A DNA stretch of 64,000 nucleotides from Platycnemis pennipes (taxonomy: Eukaryota > Arthropoda > Insecta > Odonata > Platycnemididae): the NCBI GenBank assembly GCA_933228895.1, contig OW121858.1, positions 34,557,859 through 34,621,858 on the forward strand, in the 5' to 3' direction. Of this stretch, positions 24,612 to 36,650 are shown piece after piece. The notes beneath the pieces were generated by a model, which searched no databases, was not told the DNA's origin, and saw only the letters and a list, made by a program, of their open reading frames with translations. Position 1 is the stretch's first letter. Each line of letters starts with the position of its first letter. The position numbers and the translations under genes are program-made.

Positions 24612-25645
24612 GACGCATAGCAATGAAGGACTAAAATGAAATGGTTTGTGAGTTATTTCATTTTTCCCTAGGGGAACTAATTAGTACTCATCGTGGAAAG
24701 GGTCGACCTACATGATCCCTCAGAAACAAGAAAATATTCTTATTTAAAGGAAGTCTTTGTTTAGTTTGTAATTTTAAGCAGAATAAAGCACTCTCCTGGA
24801 GACGCATAGCAATGAAGGACTGAAATGAAATGATTTGTGAGTTATTTTACTTTTCCCTAGAGGAACTAATTAGTACTTATCGTGGAAAGGGTCGACCGAC
24901 ATGATCCCTCAAGAACAAGAAAATTTTCTTATTTAAAGGGAGTCGTTGGTTAGCTTATAATTTTAAGCAGAATTATGCACTCTCCTGGAGACGCATAGGA
25001 ATGAAGGACTAAAATGAAATGGTTTGTGAGTTATTTCACTTTTCCCTAGGGGAACTAATTAGTACTCATCGTGGAAAGGGTCGACCTACATGATCCCTCA
25101 AGAACAAGAAAATTTTCTTATTTAAAGGAAGTCTTTGGTTTGTTTGTAATTTTAAGCAGAAATAAGCACTCTCCTGGAGACGCATAGCAATGAAGGACTA
25201 AAATGAAATGGTTTGTGAGTTATTTCACTTTTCCCTAAGGGAACTAATTAGTACTCATCGTGGAAAGTGTCGTCCTACATGATCCCTCAAGAACAAGAAA
25301 ATTTTCTTATTTAAAGGAAGTCTTTGGTTAGTTTGTAATTTTAAGCAGAAATAAGCACTCTCCTGGAGACGCATAGCAATGAAGGACTAAAATGAAATGG
25401 TTTGTGAGTTATTTCACTTTTCCCTAGGGGAACTAATTAGTACTCATCGTGGAAAGGGTCGACCTACATGATCCCATAAGAACAAGAAAATTTTCTTATT
25501 TAAAGGAAGTCTTTGGTTAGCTTGTAATTTAAGGCAGATTAAAGCACTCTCCTGGAGACGCAAAGCAATGAAGGACAAAATTGAAATGGTTTGTGAGTTA
25601 TTTCACTTTTCCCTAAGAGAACAAATAAGTACTCATCGTGGAAAA
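20354..25645 (+). repeat. 5.3-kb tandem duplication, first copy (28 monomers)
   Basis: The GAAGTAC monomer tag at 20839 recurs at 26132 and AATTTATTCC at 24332 recurs at 29625, both 5293 bp apart. The copy consists of Z1 plus about 1 kb of X-start (CTGATGACGC, GACTGAAATG, CGCATAGGAATG, two GCAGAAATAAG copies, A, B with AGAACAAATAAG). The duplicated unit begins and ends at a GGTCGACC shared by both parents. Confidence 0.82.
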
Positions 25646-28600
25646 GGTCGACCTACATGATCCCATAAGAACAAGAAAATTTTCTTATTTAAAGGGAGTC
25701 TTTGGTTGGCTCGTAATTTTAAGCAGAATTAAGCACTCTCCTGGTGACGCATAGCAATGAAGGACTAAAATGAAATGGTTTGTGAGTTATTTCACTTTTC
25801 CCTAAGAGAACTAATTAGTACTCATCGTGCAAAGGGTCGACCTACATGATCCCTCAAGAACAAGAAAATTTTCTTATTTAAAGGAAGTCTTTGGTTAGCT
25901 TGTAATTTAAGGCAGATTAAAGCACTCTCCTGGAGACGCAAAGCAATGAAGGACAAAATTGAAATGGTTTGTGAGTTATTTCACTTTTCCCTAAGAGAAC
26001 TAATAAGTACTCATCGTGGAAAAGGTCGACCTACATGATCCCATAAGAACAAGAAAATTTTCTTATTTAAAGGGAGTCTTTGGTTGGCTCGTAATTTTAA
26101 GCAGAATTAAGCACTCTCCTGGTGACGCATAGCAATGAAGTACTAAAATGAAATGGTTTATGAGTTATTTCATTTTTCCCTAGGGGAACTTATTAGCACT
26201 CATCGTGGAAAGGGTCGACCTACATGATACCTTATGCACAAGAAAATTTTCTTATTTAAAGGAAGTCTTTGGTTAGTTTGTAATTTTAAGCAGAATTACG
26301 CACTCTCCTGGAGACGCATAGCAACGAAGGACTAAAATGAAATGGTTTGTGAGTTATTTCACTTTTCCCTAGGGGAACTAATTAGTACTCATCGTGGAAA
26401 GGGTCGACCTACATGATCCCTCAAGAACAAGAAAATATTCTTATTTAAAGGGAGTCTTTGGTTGGCTTGTAATTTTAAGCAGAATTAAGCACTCTCCTGG
26501 TGACGCATAGCAATGAAGGACTAAAATGATATGGTTTGTGAGTTATTTCACTTTTCCCTAGGGGAACTAATTAGTACTCAACGTGGAAACGGTCGACCTA
26601 ATTGATTCCTTTTGCACAAGAAAATGTTCTTATTTAAAGGAAGTCTTTGGTTAGTTTGTAATTTTAAGCAGAATTAAGCACTCTCCTGGAGACGCATAGC
26701 AATGAAGGAATAAAATGAAATGGTTTGTGAGTTATTTCACTTTTCTCTAGGGGAACTTATCAGTACTCATCGTGGAAAAAGTTGACCTACATGATCACTC
26801 AAGAACAAGAAAATTTTCTTATTTAAAGGGAGTCTTTGGTTGGCTTGTAATTTTAAGCAGAATTAAGCACTCTCCTGGAGACGCATAGCAATGAAGGACT
26901 AAAATGAAATGGTTTGTGAGTTATTTCTATTTTCCCTAGGGGAACTAATTAGTACTCATCGTGGAAAGGGTCGACCTACATGATCCCTCAAGAACAAGAA
27001 AATTTTCTTATTTAAAGGGAGTCTTTGGTTGGCTTGTAATTTTAAGCAGAATTAAGCACTCTCCTGGAGACGCATAGCAATGAAGGCCTAAAATGAAATG
27101 GTTTGTGAGTTATTTCACTTTTCCCTAAGAGAACTAATAAGTACTCATCGTGGAAAGGGTCGACCTACATGATCCCATAAGAACAAGAACATTTTCTTAT
27201 TTGAAGGGAGTCTTTGGTTGGCTTGTAATTTTAAGCAGAATTAAGCACTCTCCTGATGACGCATAGCAATGAAGTTCTAAAATGAAATGGTTTGTGAGTT
27301 ATTTCACTTTTCCCTAAGAGAACTAATAAGTACCCATCGTGGAAAGGGTCGACCTACATGATCCCATAAGAACAAGAAAATTTTCTTATTTGAAGGGAGT
27401 CTTTGGTTGGCATGTAATTTTAAGCAGAATTAAGCACTCTCCTGGAGACGCAAAGAAATGAAGGACAAAATTGAAATGGTTTGTGAGTTATTTCACTTTT
27501 CCCTAAGAGAACTAATAAGTACTCATCGTGGAAAAGGTCGACCTACATGATCCCGTAAGAACAAGAAAATTTTCTTATTTAAAGGGAGTCTTTGGTTGGC
27601 TCGTAATTTTAAGCAGAATTAAGCACTCTCCTGGTGACGCATAGCAATGAAGGACTAAAATGAAATGGTTTGTGAGTTATTTCATTTTTCCCTACGGGAA
27701 CTAATTAGTACTCATCGTGGAAAGGGTCGACCTACATGATCCCTTATGCACAAGAAAATTTTCTTATTTAAAGGAAGTCTTTGGTTAGCTTGTAATTTAA
27801 GGCAGATTAAAGCAATCTCCTGGAGACGCATAGCAATGAAGGACTAAAATGAAATGGTTTGTGAGTTATTTCACTTTTCCCTAGGGGAACTGATTAGTAC
27901 TCATCGTGGAAAGGGTCGACCTACATGATCCCTCAAGTACAAGAAAATATTCTTATTTAAAGGGAGTCTTTGGTTGGCTTGTAATTTTTAGCAGAATTAA
28001 GCACTCTCCTGGTGACGCATAGCAATGAAGGACTAAAATGATATGGTTTGTGAGTTATTTCACTTTTCCCTAGGGGAACTAATTAGTACTCATCGTGGAA
28101 ACGGTCGACCTAATTGATTCCTTTTGCACAAGAAAATGTTCTTATTTAAAGGAAGTCTTTTAGTTAGTTTGTAATTTTAAGCAGAATTAAGCACTCTCCT
28201 GGAGACGCATAGCAATGAAGGAATAAAATGAAATGGTTTGTGAGTTATTTCACTTTTCCCTAGGGGAACTAATCAGTACTCATCGTGGAAAGGGTCGACG
28301 TACATGATCCCTCAAGAACAAGAAAATTTTCTTATTTAAAGGGAGTCTATGGTTGGCTTGTAATTTTAAGCAGAATTAAGCACTCTCCTGGAGACGCATA
28401 GCAATGAAGGACTGAAATGAAATGGTTTGTGAATTATTTCACTTTTCCCTATAGGAACTAATTAGTACTCATCGTGGAAAGGGTCGACCTACATGATCCC
28501 TCAAGAACAAGAAAATTTTCTTATTTAAAGGGAGTCTTTGGTTGGCTTGTAATTTTAAGCAGAATTAAGCACTCTCCTGGAGACGCATAGCAATGAAGGC

Positions 28601-29904
28601 CTAAAATGAAATGGTTTGTGAGTTATTTCACTTTTCCCTAAGAGAACTAATAAGTACTCATCGTGGAAAGGGTCGACCTACATGATCCCATAAGAACAAG
28701 AAAATTTTCTTATTTGAAGGGAGTCTTTGGTTGGCTTGTAATTTTAAGCAGAATTAAGCACTCTCCTGATGACGCATAGCAATGAAGTTCTAAAATGAAA
28801 TGGTTTGTGAGTTATTTTACTTTTCCCTAAGAGAACTAATAAGTACTAATCGTGGAAAGGGTCGACCTACATGATCCCATAAGAACAAGAAAATTTTCCT
28901 ATTTGAAGGGAGTCTTCTGTTGGCTTGTAATTTTAAGCAGAATTAAGCACTCTCCTGATGACGCAAAGCAATGAAGGACAAAATTGAAATGGTTTGTGAG
29001 TTATTTCACTTTTCCCTAAGAGAACTAATAAGTACTCATCGTGGAAAAGGTCGACCTACATGATCCCATAAGAACAAGAAAATTTTCTTATTTAAAGGGA
29101 GTCTTTGTTTGGCATGTAATTTTAAGCAGAATTAAGCACTCTCCTGGTGACGCATAGCAATGAAGGACTAAAATGAAATGGTTTGTGAGTTATTTCATTT
29201 TTCCCTAGGGGAACTAATTAGTACTCATCGTGGAAAGGGTCGACCTACATGATCCCTTATGCACAAGAAAATTTTCTTATTTAAAGGAAGTCTTTGGTTA
29301 GTTTGTAATTTTAAGCAGAATTACGCACTCTCCTGGAGACGCATAGCAATGAAGGACTAAAATGAAATGGTTTGTGAGTTATTTCACTATTCCCTAGGGG
29401 AAATAATTAGTACTCATCGTGGAAAGGGTCGACCTACATGATCCCTCAAGAACAAGAAAATATTCTTATTTAAAGGGAGTCTTTGGTTGGCTTGTAATTT
29501 TAAGCAGAATTAAGCACTCTCCTGGTGACGCATAGCAATGAAGGACTAAAATGATATGGTTTGTGAGTTATTTCACTTTTCCCTAGGGGAACTAATTAGT
29601 ACTCATCGTGGAAACGGTCAACCTAATTTATTCCTTTTGCACAAGATAATGTTCTTATTTAAAGGAAGTCTTTGGTTAGTTTGTAATTTTAAGCAGAATT
29701 AAGCACTCTCCTGGAGACGCATAGCAATGAAGGACTAACATGAAATGGTTTGTGAGATATTTTACTTTTCCCTAGGGGAACTAATTAATACTCATCGTGG
29801 AAAGGGTCGACCTACATGATCCCTCAAGAACAAGAAAATTTTCTTATTTAAAGGAAGTCTTTGGTTGGCTTGTAATTTTAAGCAGAATAAAGCACTCTCC
29901 TGAT
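25646..29904 (+). repeat. higher-order block Z2
   Basis: The length is 4259 bp with the same class order as Z1 and Z3. Private single-base tags include TTATTAGCACTC near 26188, TTTCTATTTTCC near 26926, CTACGGGAAC near 27691, GACTGAAATG in an otherwise standard monomer near 28409, and CGGTCAACC near 29616. It aligns with Z3 at a constant offset of 15,906-15,907 bp, which shows that neither copy has gained or lost whole monomers since they separated. Confidence 0.82.
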
Positions 29905-30749
29905 GACGCATAGCAATGAAGGACTGAAATGAAATGATTTGTGAGTTATTTTACTTTTCCCTAGAGGAACTAATTAGTACTTATCGTGGAAAGGGTCGAC
30001 CGACATGATCCCTCAAGAACAAGAAAATTTTCTTATTTAAAGGGAGTCGTTGGTTAGCTTATAATTTTAAGCAGAATTATGCACTCTCCTGGAGACGCAT
30101 AGGAATGAAGGACTAAAATGAAATGGTTTGTGAGTTATTTCACTTTTCCCTAGGGGAACTAATTAGTACTCATCGTGGAAAGGGTCGACCTACATGATCC
30201 CTCAAGAACAAGAAAATTTTCTTATTTAAAGGAAGTCTTTGGTTTGTTTGTAATTTTAAGCAGAAATAAGCACTCTCCTGGAGACGCATAGCAATGAAGG
30301 ACTAAAATGAAATGGTTTGTGAGTTATTTCACTTTTCCCTAAGGGAACTAATTAGTACTCATCGTGGAAAGTGTCGACCTACATGATCCCTCAAGAACAA
30401 GAAAATTTTCTTATTTAAAGGAAATCTTTGTTTAGTTTGTATTTTTAAGCAGAAATAAGCACTCTCCTGGAGACGCATAGCAATGAAGGACTAAAATGAA
30501 ATGGTTTGTGAGTTATTTCACTTTTCCCTAGGGGAACTAATTAGTACTCATCGTGGAAAGGGTCGACCTACATGATCCCATAAGAACAAGAAAATTTTCT
30601 TATTTAAAGGAAGTCTTTGGTTAGCTTGTAATTTAAGGCAGATTAAAGCACTCTCCTGGAGACGCAAAGCAATGAAGGACAAAATTGAAATGGTTTGTGA
30701 GTTATTTCACTTTTCCCTAAGAGAACAAATAAGTACTCATCGTGGAAAA
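25646..30749 (+). repeat. 5.3-kb tandem duplication, second copy, one monomer shorter
   Basis: This copy repeats 20354-25645 and is 5104 bp, one monomer plus a base or two less. The loss is at about 29880: GCAGAATAAAGC joins CTGATGACGC to GACTGAAATG, so two adjacent monomers were fused. The exchange between first and second copy lies between the AGAACAAAT tag at 25620 and the TGATCCC/TGAACCC difference near 25660, again around GGTCGACC (25646). After 30750 the two parents diverge. Confidence 0.82.
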
Positions 30750-31006
30750 GGTCGACCTACATGAACCCATTAGAACAAGAAAATTTTCTTATTTAAAGGG
30801 AGTCTTTATTTGGCTCGTAATTTTAAGCAGAATTAAGCACTCTCCTGGTAACGCATAGCAATGAAGGACAAAAATGAAATGGTTTGTGAGTTATTTCACT
30901 TTTCCCTAAGAGAACTAATTAGTACTCATCGTGCAAAGGGTCGACCTACATGATCCCTCAAGAACAAGAAAATTTTCTTATTTAAAGGAAGTCTTTGGTT
31001 AGCTTG

Positions 31007-33665
31007 TAATTTAAGGCAGATTAAAGCACTCTCCTGGAGACGCAAAGCAATGAAGGACAAAATTGAAATGGTTTGTGAGTTATTTCACTTTTCCCTAAGA
31101 GAACTAATAAGTACTCATCGTGGAAAAGGTCGACCTACATGATCCCATAAGAACAAGAAAATTTTCTTTTTTAAAGGAAGTCTTTGGTTAGCTTGTAATT
31201 TAAGGCAGATTAAAGCACTCTCCTGGAGACGCAAAGCAAAGAAGGACAAAATTGAAATGGTTTGTGAGTTATTTCACTTTTCACTAAGAGAACTAATAAG
31301 TACTCATCGTGGAAAAGGTCGACCTACATGATCCCATAAGAACAAGAAAATTTTCTTATTTAAAGGAAGTCTTTGGTTAGCTTGTAATTTAATGCAGATT
31401 AAAGCACTCTCCTGGAGACGAAAAGCAATGAAGGACAAAATTGAAATGGTTTGTGAGTTATTTCAATTTTCCCTAAGAGAACTAATAAGTACTCATCGTG
31501 GAAAAGGTCGACCTACATGATCCGATAAGAACAAGAAAATTTTCTTATTTAAAGGAAGTCTTTGGTTAGCTTGTAATTTAAGGCAGATTAAAGCACTCTC
31601 CTGGAGACGCAAAGCAATGAAGGACAAAATTGAAATGGTTTGTGAGTTATTTCACTTTTCCCTAAGAGAACTAATAAGCACTCATCGTGGAATAGGTCGA
31701 CCTACATGATCCCATAAGAACAAGAAAATTTTCTTATTTAAAGGAAGTCTTTGGTTAGCTTGTAATTTAAGGCAGATTAAAGCACTCTCCTAGAGACGCA
31801 AAGCAATGAAGGACAAAATTGAAATGGTTTGTGAGGTATTTCACTTTTCCCTAAGAGAACTAATAAGTACTCATCGTGGAAAAGGTCGACCTACATGATC
31901 CCATAAGAACAAGAAAATTTTCTTATTTAAAGGAAGTCTTTGGTTAGCTTGTAATTTAAGGCAGATTAAAGCACTCTCCTAAAGACGCAAAGCAATGAAG
32001 GATAAAATTGAAATGGTTTGTGAGTTATTTCACTTTTCCCTAAGAGAACTAATAAGTACTCATCGTGGAAAAGGTCGACCTACATGATCCCATAAGAACA
32101 AGAAAATTTTCTTATTTAAAGGAAGACTTTGGTTAGCTTGTAATTTATGGCAGATTAAAGCACTCTTCTGGAGACGCAAAGCAATGAAGGACAAAATTGA
32201 AATGGTTTGTGAGTTATTTCACTTTTCCCTAAGAGAACTAATAAGTACTCATCGTGGAAAAGGTCGACCTACATGATCCCATATAAACAAGAAAATTTTC
32301 TTATTTAAAGGAAGTCTTTGGTTAGCTTGTAATTTAAGGCAGATTAAAGCACTCTCCTGGAGACGCAAAGCAATGAAGGACAAAATTGAAATGGTTTGTG
32401 AGTTATTTCACTTTTCCCTAAGAGAACTAATAAGTACTCATCGTGGAAAAGGTCGACCTACATGATCCCATAAGAACAAGAAAATTTTCTTATTTAAAGG
32501 AAGTCTTTGGTTAGCTTGTAATTTAAGACAGATTAAAGCACACTCCTGGAGACGCAAAGCAATGAAGGACAAAATTGAAATGGTTTGTGAGTTATTTCAC
32601 TTTTCCCTAGGAGAACTAATAAGTACTCATCGTGGAAAAGGTCGACCTACATGATCCCATAAGAACAAGAAAATTTTCTTATTTAAAGGAAGTCTTTGGT
32701 TAGCTTGTAATTTAAGGCAGATTAAAGCACTCTCCTGGAGACGCAAAGCAATGAAGGACAAAATTGAAATGGTTTGTGAATTATTTCACTTTTCCCTAAG
32801 AGAACTAATAAGCACTCATCGTGGAAAAGGTCGACCTACATGATCCCATAAGAACAAGAAAATTTTCTTATTTAAAGGAAGTCTTTGGTTAGCTAGTAAT
32901 TTAAGGCAGATAAAAGCACTCTCCTGGAGACGCAAAGCAATGAAGGACAAAATTGAAATGGTTTGTGAGTTATTTCACTTTTCCCTAAGAGAATTAATAA
33001 GTACTCATCGTGGAAAAGGTCGACCTACATGATCCCATAAGAACAAGAAAATTTTCTTATTTAAAGGAAGTCTTTGGTTAGCTTGTAATTTAAGGCAGAT
33101 TAAAGCACTCTCCTGGAGACGCAAAGCAATGAAGGACAAAATTGAAATGGTTTGTGAGTTATTTCACTTTTCCCTAAGAGAACTAATTAGTGCTCATCTA
33201 AGTAACTCATCGTGCAAAGGGTCGACCTACATGATCCCTCAAGAACAAGAAAATTTTCTTATTTAAAGGAAGTCTTTGGTTAGCTTGTAATTTAAGGCAG
33301 ATTAAAGCAAACTCCTGGAGACGCAAAGCAATGAAGGACAAAATTGAAATGGTTTGTGAGTTATTTCACTTTTCCCTAAGAGAACTAATTAGTACTCATC
33401 GTGCAAAGGGTCGACCTACATGATCCCTCAAGAACAAGAAAATTTTCTTATTTAAAGGAAGTCTTTGGTTAGCTTGTAATTTAAGGCAGATTAAAGCACT
33501 CTCCTGGAGACGCAAAGCAATGAAGGACAAAATTGAAATGGTTTGTGAGTTATTTCACTTTTCCCTAAGAGAACTAATAAGTACTCATCGTGGAAAAGGT
33601 CGACCTACATGATCCCATAAGAACAAGAAAATTTTTTTATTTAAAGGGAGTCTTTGGTTGGCTCG
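31007..33665 (+). repeat. type-B homogeneous run, 14 monomers
   Basis: At 2659 bp this run has the same length and tag order as the run at 7371-10029. Shared tags include CACTAAGAG, GACGAAAAGC/CAATTTTCC, GATCCGATAAG, GAGGTATTTC, GGATAAAATTG, CATATAAACAAG, GACAGATTAAAGCACAC, GAATTATTTC, AGCTAGTAATTT and the 13-bp insertion. The run has one more shared derived change than X0, GGAATAGG near 31690, which is also found in X1-X3. Confidence 0.85.
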
Positions 33666-36650
33666 TAATTTTAAGCAGAATTAAGCACTCTCCTGGTGAC
33701 GCATAGCAATGAAGGACTAAAATGATATGGTTTGTGAGTTATTTCACTTTTCCCTAGGGTAACTAATTACTACTCATCGTGGAAACGGTCGACCTAATTG
33801 ATTCCTTTTGCACAAAAAAATGTTCTTATTTAAAGGAAGTCTTTGGTTAGCTTGTAATTTAAGGCAGATTAAAGCACTCTCCTGGAGACGCAAAGCAATG
33901 AAGGACAAAATTGAAATGGTTTGTGAGTTATTTCACTTTTCCCTAAGAGAACTAATAAGTACTCATCGTGGAAAAGGTCGACCTACATGATCCCATAAGA
34001 ACAAGAAAATTTTCATATTTAAAGGGAGTCTTTGGTTGGCTCGTAATTTTAAGCAGAATTAAGCACTCTCCTGGTGACGCATAGCAATGAAGGACTAAAA
34101 TGAAATGGTTTGTGAGTTATTTCACTTTTCCCTAAGAGAACTAATTAGTACTCATCGTACAAAGGGTCGACCTACATGATCCCTCAAGAACAAGAAAATT
34201 TTCTTATTTAAAGGAAGTCTTTGGTTAGCTTGTAATTTAAGGCAGATTAAAGCACTCTCCTGGAGACGCAAAGCAATGAAGGACAAAATTGAAATGGTTT
34301 TATAAGTTATTTCACTTTTCCCTAAGAGAACTAATAAGTACTCATCGTGGAAAAGGTCGACCTACATGATCCCATAAGAACAAGAAAATTTTCTTATTTA
34401 AAGGGAGTCTTTGGTTGGCTCGTAATTTTAAGCAGAATTAAGCACTCTCCTGGTGACGCATAGCAATGAAGGACTAAAATGAAATGGTTTGTGAGTTATT
34501 TCACTTTTCCCTAAGAGAACTAATTAGTACTCATCGTGCAAAGGGTCGACCTACATGATCCCTCAAGAACAAGAAAATTTTCTTATTTAAAGGAAGTCTT
34601 TGGTTAGCTTGTAATTTAAGGCAGATTAAAGCACTCTCCTGGAGACGCATAGCAACGAAGGACTAAAATGAAATGGTTTGTGAGTTATTTCACTTTTCCC
34701 TAGGGGAACTAATTAGTACTCATCGTGGAAAGGGTCGACCTACATGATCCCTCAAGAACAAGAAAATATTCTTATTTAAAGGGAGTCTTTGGTTGGCTTG
34801 TAATTTTAAGCAGAATTAAGCACTCTCCTGGTGACGCATAGCAATGAAGGACTAAAATGATATGGTTTGTGAGTTATTTCACTTTTCCCTAGGGGAACTA
34901 ATTAGTACTCAACGTGGAAACGGTCGACCTAATTGATTCCTTTTGCACAAGAAAATGTTCTTATTTAAAGGAAGTCTTTTAGTTAGTTTGTAATTTTAAG
35001 CAGAATTAAGCACTCTCCTGGAGACGCATAGCAATGAAGGAATAAAATGAAATGGTTTGTGAGTTATTTCACTTTTCCCTAGGGGAACTAATCAGTACTC
35101 ATCGTGGAAAGGGTCGACGTACATGATCCCTCAAGAACAAGAAAATTTTCTTATTTAAAGGGAGTCTATGGTTGGCTTGTAATTTTAAGCAGAATTAAGC
35201 ACTCTCCTGGAGACGCATAGCAATGAAGGACAAAAATGAAATGGTTTGTGAGTTATTTCACTTTTCCCTATAGGAACTAATTAGTACTCATCGTGGAAAG
35301 GGTCGACCTACATGATCCCTCAAGAACAATAAAATTTTCTTATTTAAAGGGAGTCTTTGGTTGGCTTGTAATTTTAAGCAGAATTAAGCACTCTCCTGGA
35401 GACGCATAGCAATGAAGGCCTAAAATGAAATGGTTTGTGAGTTATTTCACTTTTCCCTAAGAGAACTAATAAGTACTCATCGTGGAAAGGGTCGACCTAC
35501 ATGATCCCATAAGAACAAGAAAATTTTCTTATTTGAAGGGAGTCTTTGGTTGGCTTGTAATTTTAAGCAGAATTAAGCACTCTCCTGATGACGCATAGCA
35601 ATGAAGTTCTAAAATGAAATGGTTTGTGAGTTATTTTACTTTTCCCTAAGAGAACTAATAAGTACTAATCGTGGAAAGGGTCGACCTACATGATCCCATA
35701 AGAACAAGAAAATTTTCCTATTTGAAGGGAGTCTTCTGTTGGCTTGTAATTTTAAGCAGAATTAAGCACTCTCCTGATGACGCAAAGCAATGAAGGACAA
35801 AATTGAAATGGTTTGTGAGTTATTTCACTTTTACCTAAGAGAACTAATAAGTACTCATCGTGGAAAAGGTCGACCTACATGATCCCATAAGAACAAGAAA
35901 ATTTTCTTATTTAAAGGGAGTCTTTGTTTGGCATGTAATTTTAAGCAGAATTAAGCACTCTCCTGGTGACGCATAGCAATGAAGGACTAAAATGAAATGG
36001 TTTGTGAGTTATTTCATTTTTCCCTAGGGGAACTAATTAGTACTCATCGTGGAAAGGGTCGACCTACATGATCCCTTATGCACAAGAAAATTTTCTTATT
36101 TAAAGGAAGTCTTTGGTTAGTTTGTAATTTTAAGCAGAATTACGCACTCTCCTGGAGACGCATAGCAATGAAGGACTAAAATGAAATGGTTTGTGAGTTA
36201 TTTCACTATTCCCTAGGGGAAATAATTAGTACTCATCGTGGAAAGGGTCGACGTACATGATCCCTCAAGAACAAGAAAATATTCTTATTTAAAGGGAGTC
36301 TTTGGTTGGCTTGTAATTTTAAGCAGAATTAAGCACTCTCCTGGTGACGCATAGCAATGAAGGACTAAAATGATATGGTTTGTGAGTTATTTCACTTTTC
36401 CCTAGGGGAACTAATTAGTACTCATCGTGGAAACGGTCGACCTAATTTATTCCTTTTGCACAAGATAATGTTCTTATTTAAAGGAAGTCTTTGGTTAGTT
36501 TGTAATTTTAAGCAGAATTAAGCACTCTCCTGGAGACGCATAGCAATGAAGGACTAAAATGAAATGGTTTGTGAGATATTTTACTTTTCCCTAGGGGAAC
36601 TAATTAATACTCATCGTGGAAAGGGTCGACCTACATGATCCCTCAAGAAC
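32856..36650 (+). repeat. 3795-bp tandem duplication, first copy (20 monomers)
   Basis: AGCTAGTAAT at 32891 recurs at 36686, the 202-bp tag at 33190 recurs at 36985, and AATTTATTCC at 36444 recurs at 40239, each exactly 3795 bp apart. The unit joins the end of block X to a shortened Z that begins with CAACGAAGG at about 34650. It has only a handful of private single-base changes (for example GGTAACTAATT near 33759 and AAGAACAATAAAA near 35325), so the duplication is recent. Confidence 0.92.
33192..33204 (+). repeat. 13-bp insertion of the 202-bp monomer
   Basis: The same GCTCATCTAAGTA insertion is found here and at 9556, 36987, 48720, 55737 and 59719 (the last as GCTCAATTAAGTA, two bases changed). 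All sit in the same position of the X-block type-B run, so they descend from one event spread by block duplication. The monomer boundaries on either side are normal. Confidence 0.9.

Larger units (their letters stand above)
29905..34075 (+). repeat. higher-order block X at 29.9 kb (22 monomers)
   Basis: The length of 4171 bp equals 22 x 189 plus 13. It has the same tag order as X0 at an offset of 23,636 bp through the type-B run (202-bp monomer at 9554 versus 33190). The start lost one monomer at about 29880. Private changes include CTCCTAGAGACG near 31788, CTCCTAAAGACG near 31978, CAAAGAAGG near 31226 and GCACAAAAAAATG near 33812. The end, with type D joined to B, is again duplicated downstream. 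Confidence 0.8.
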
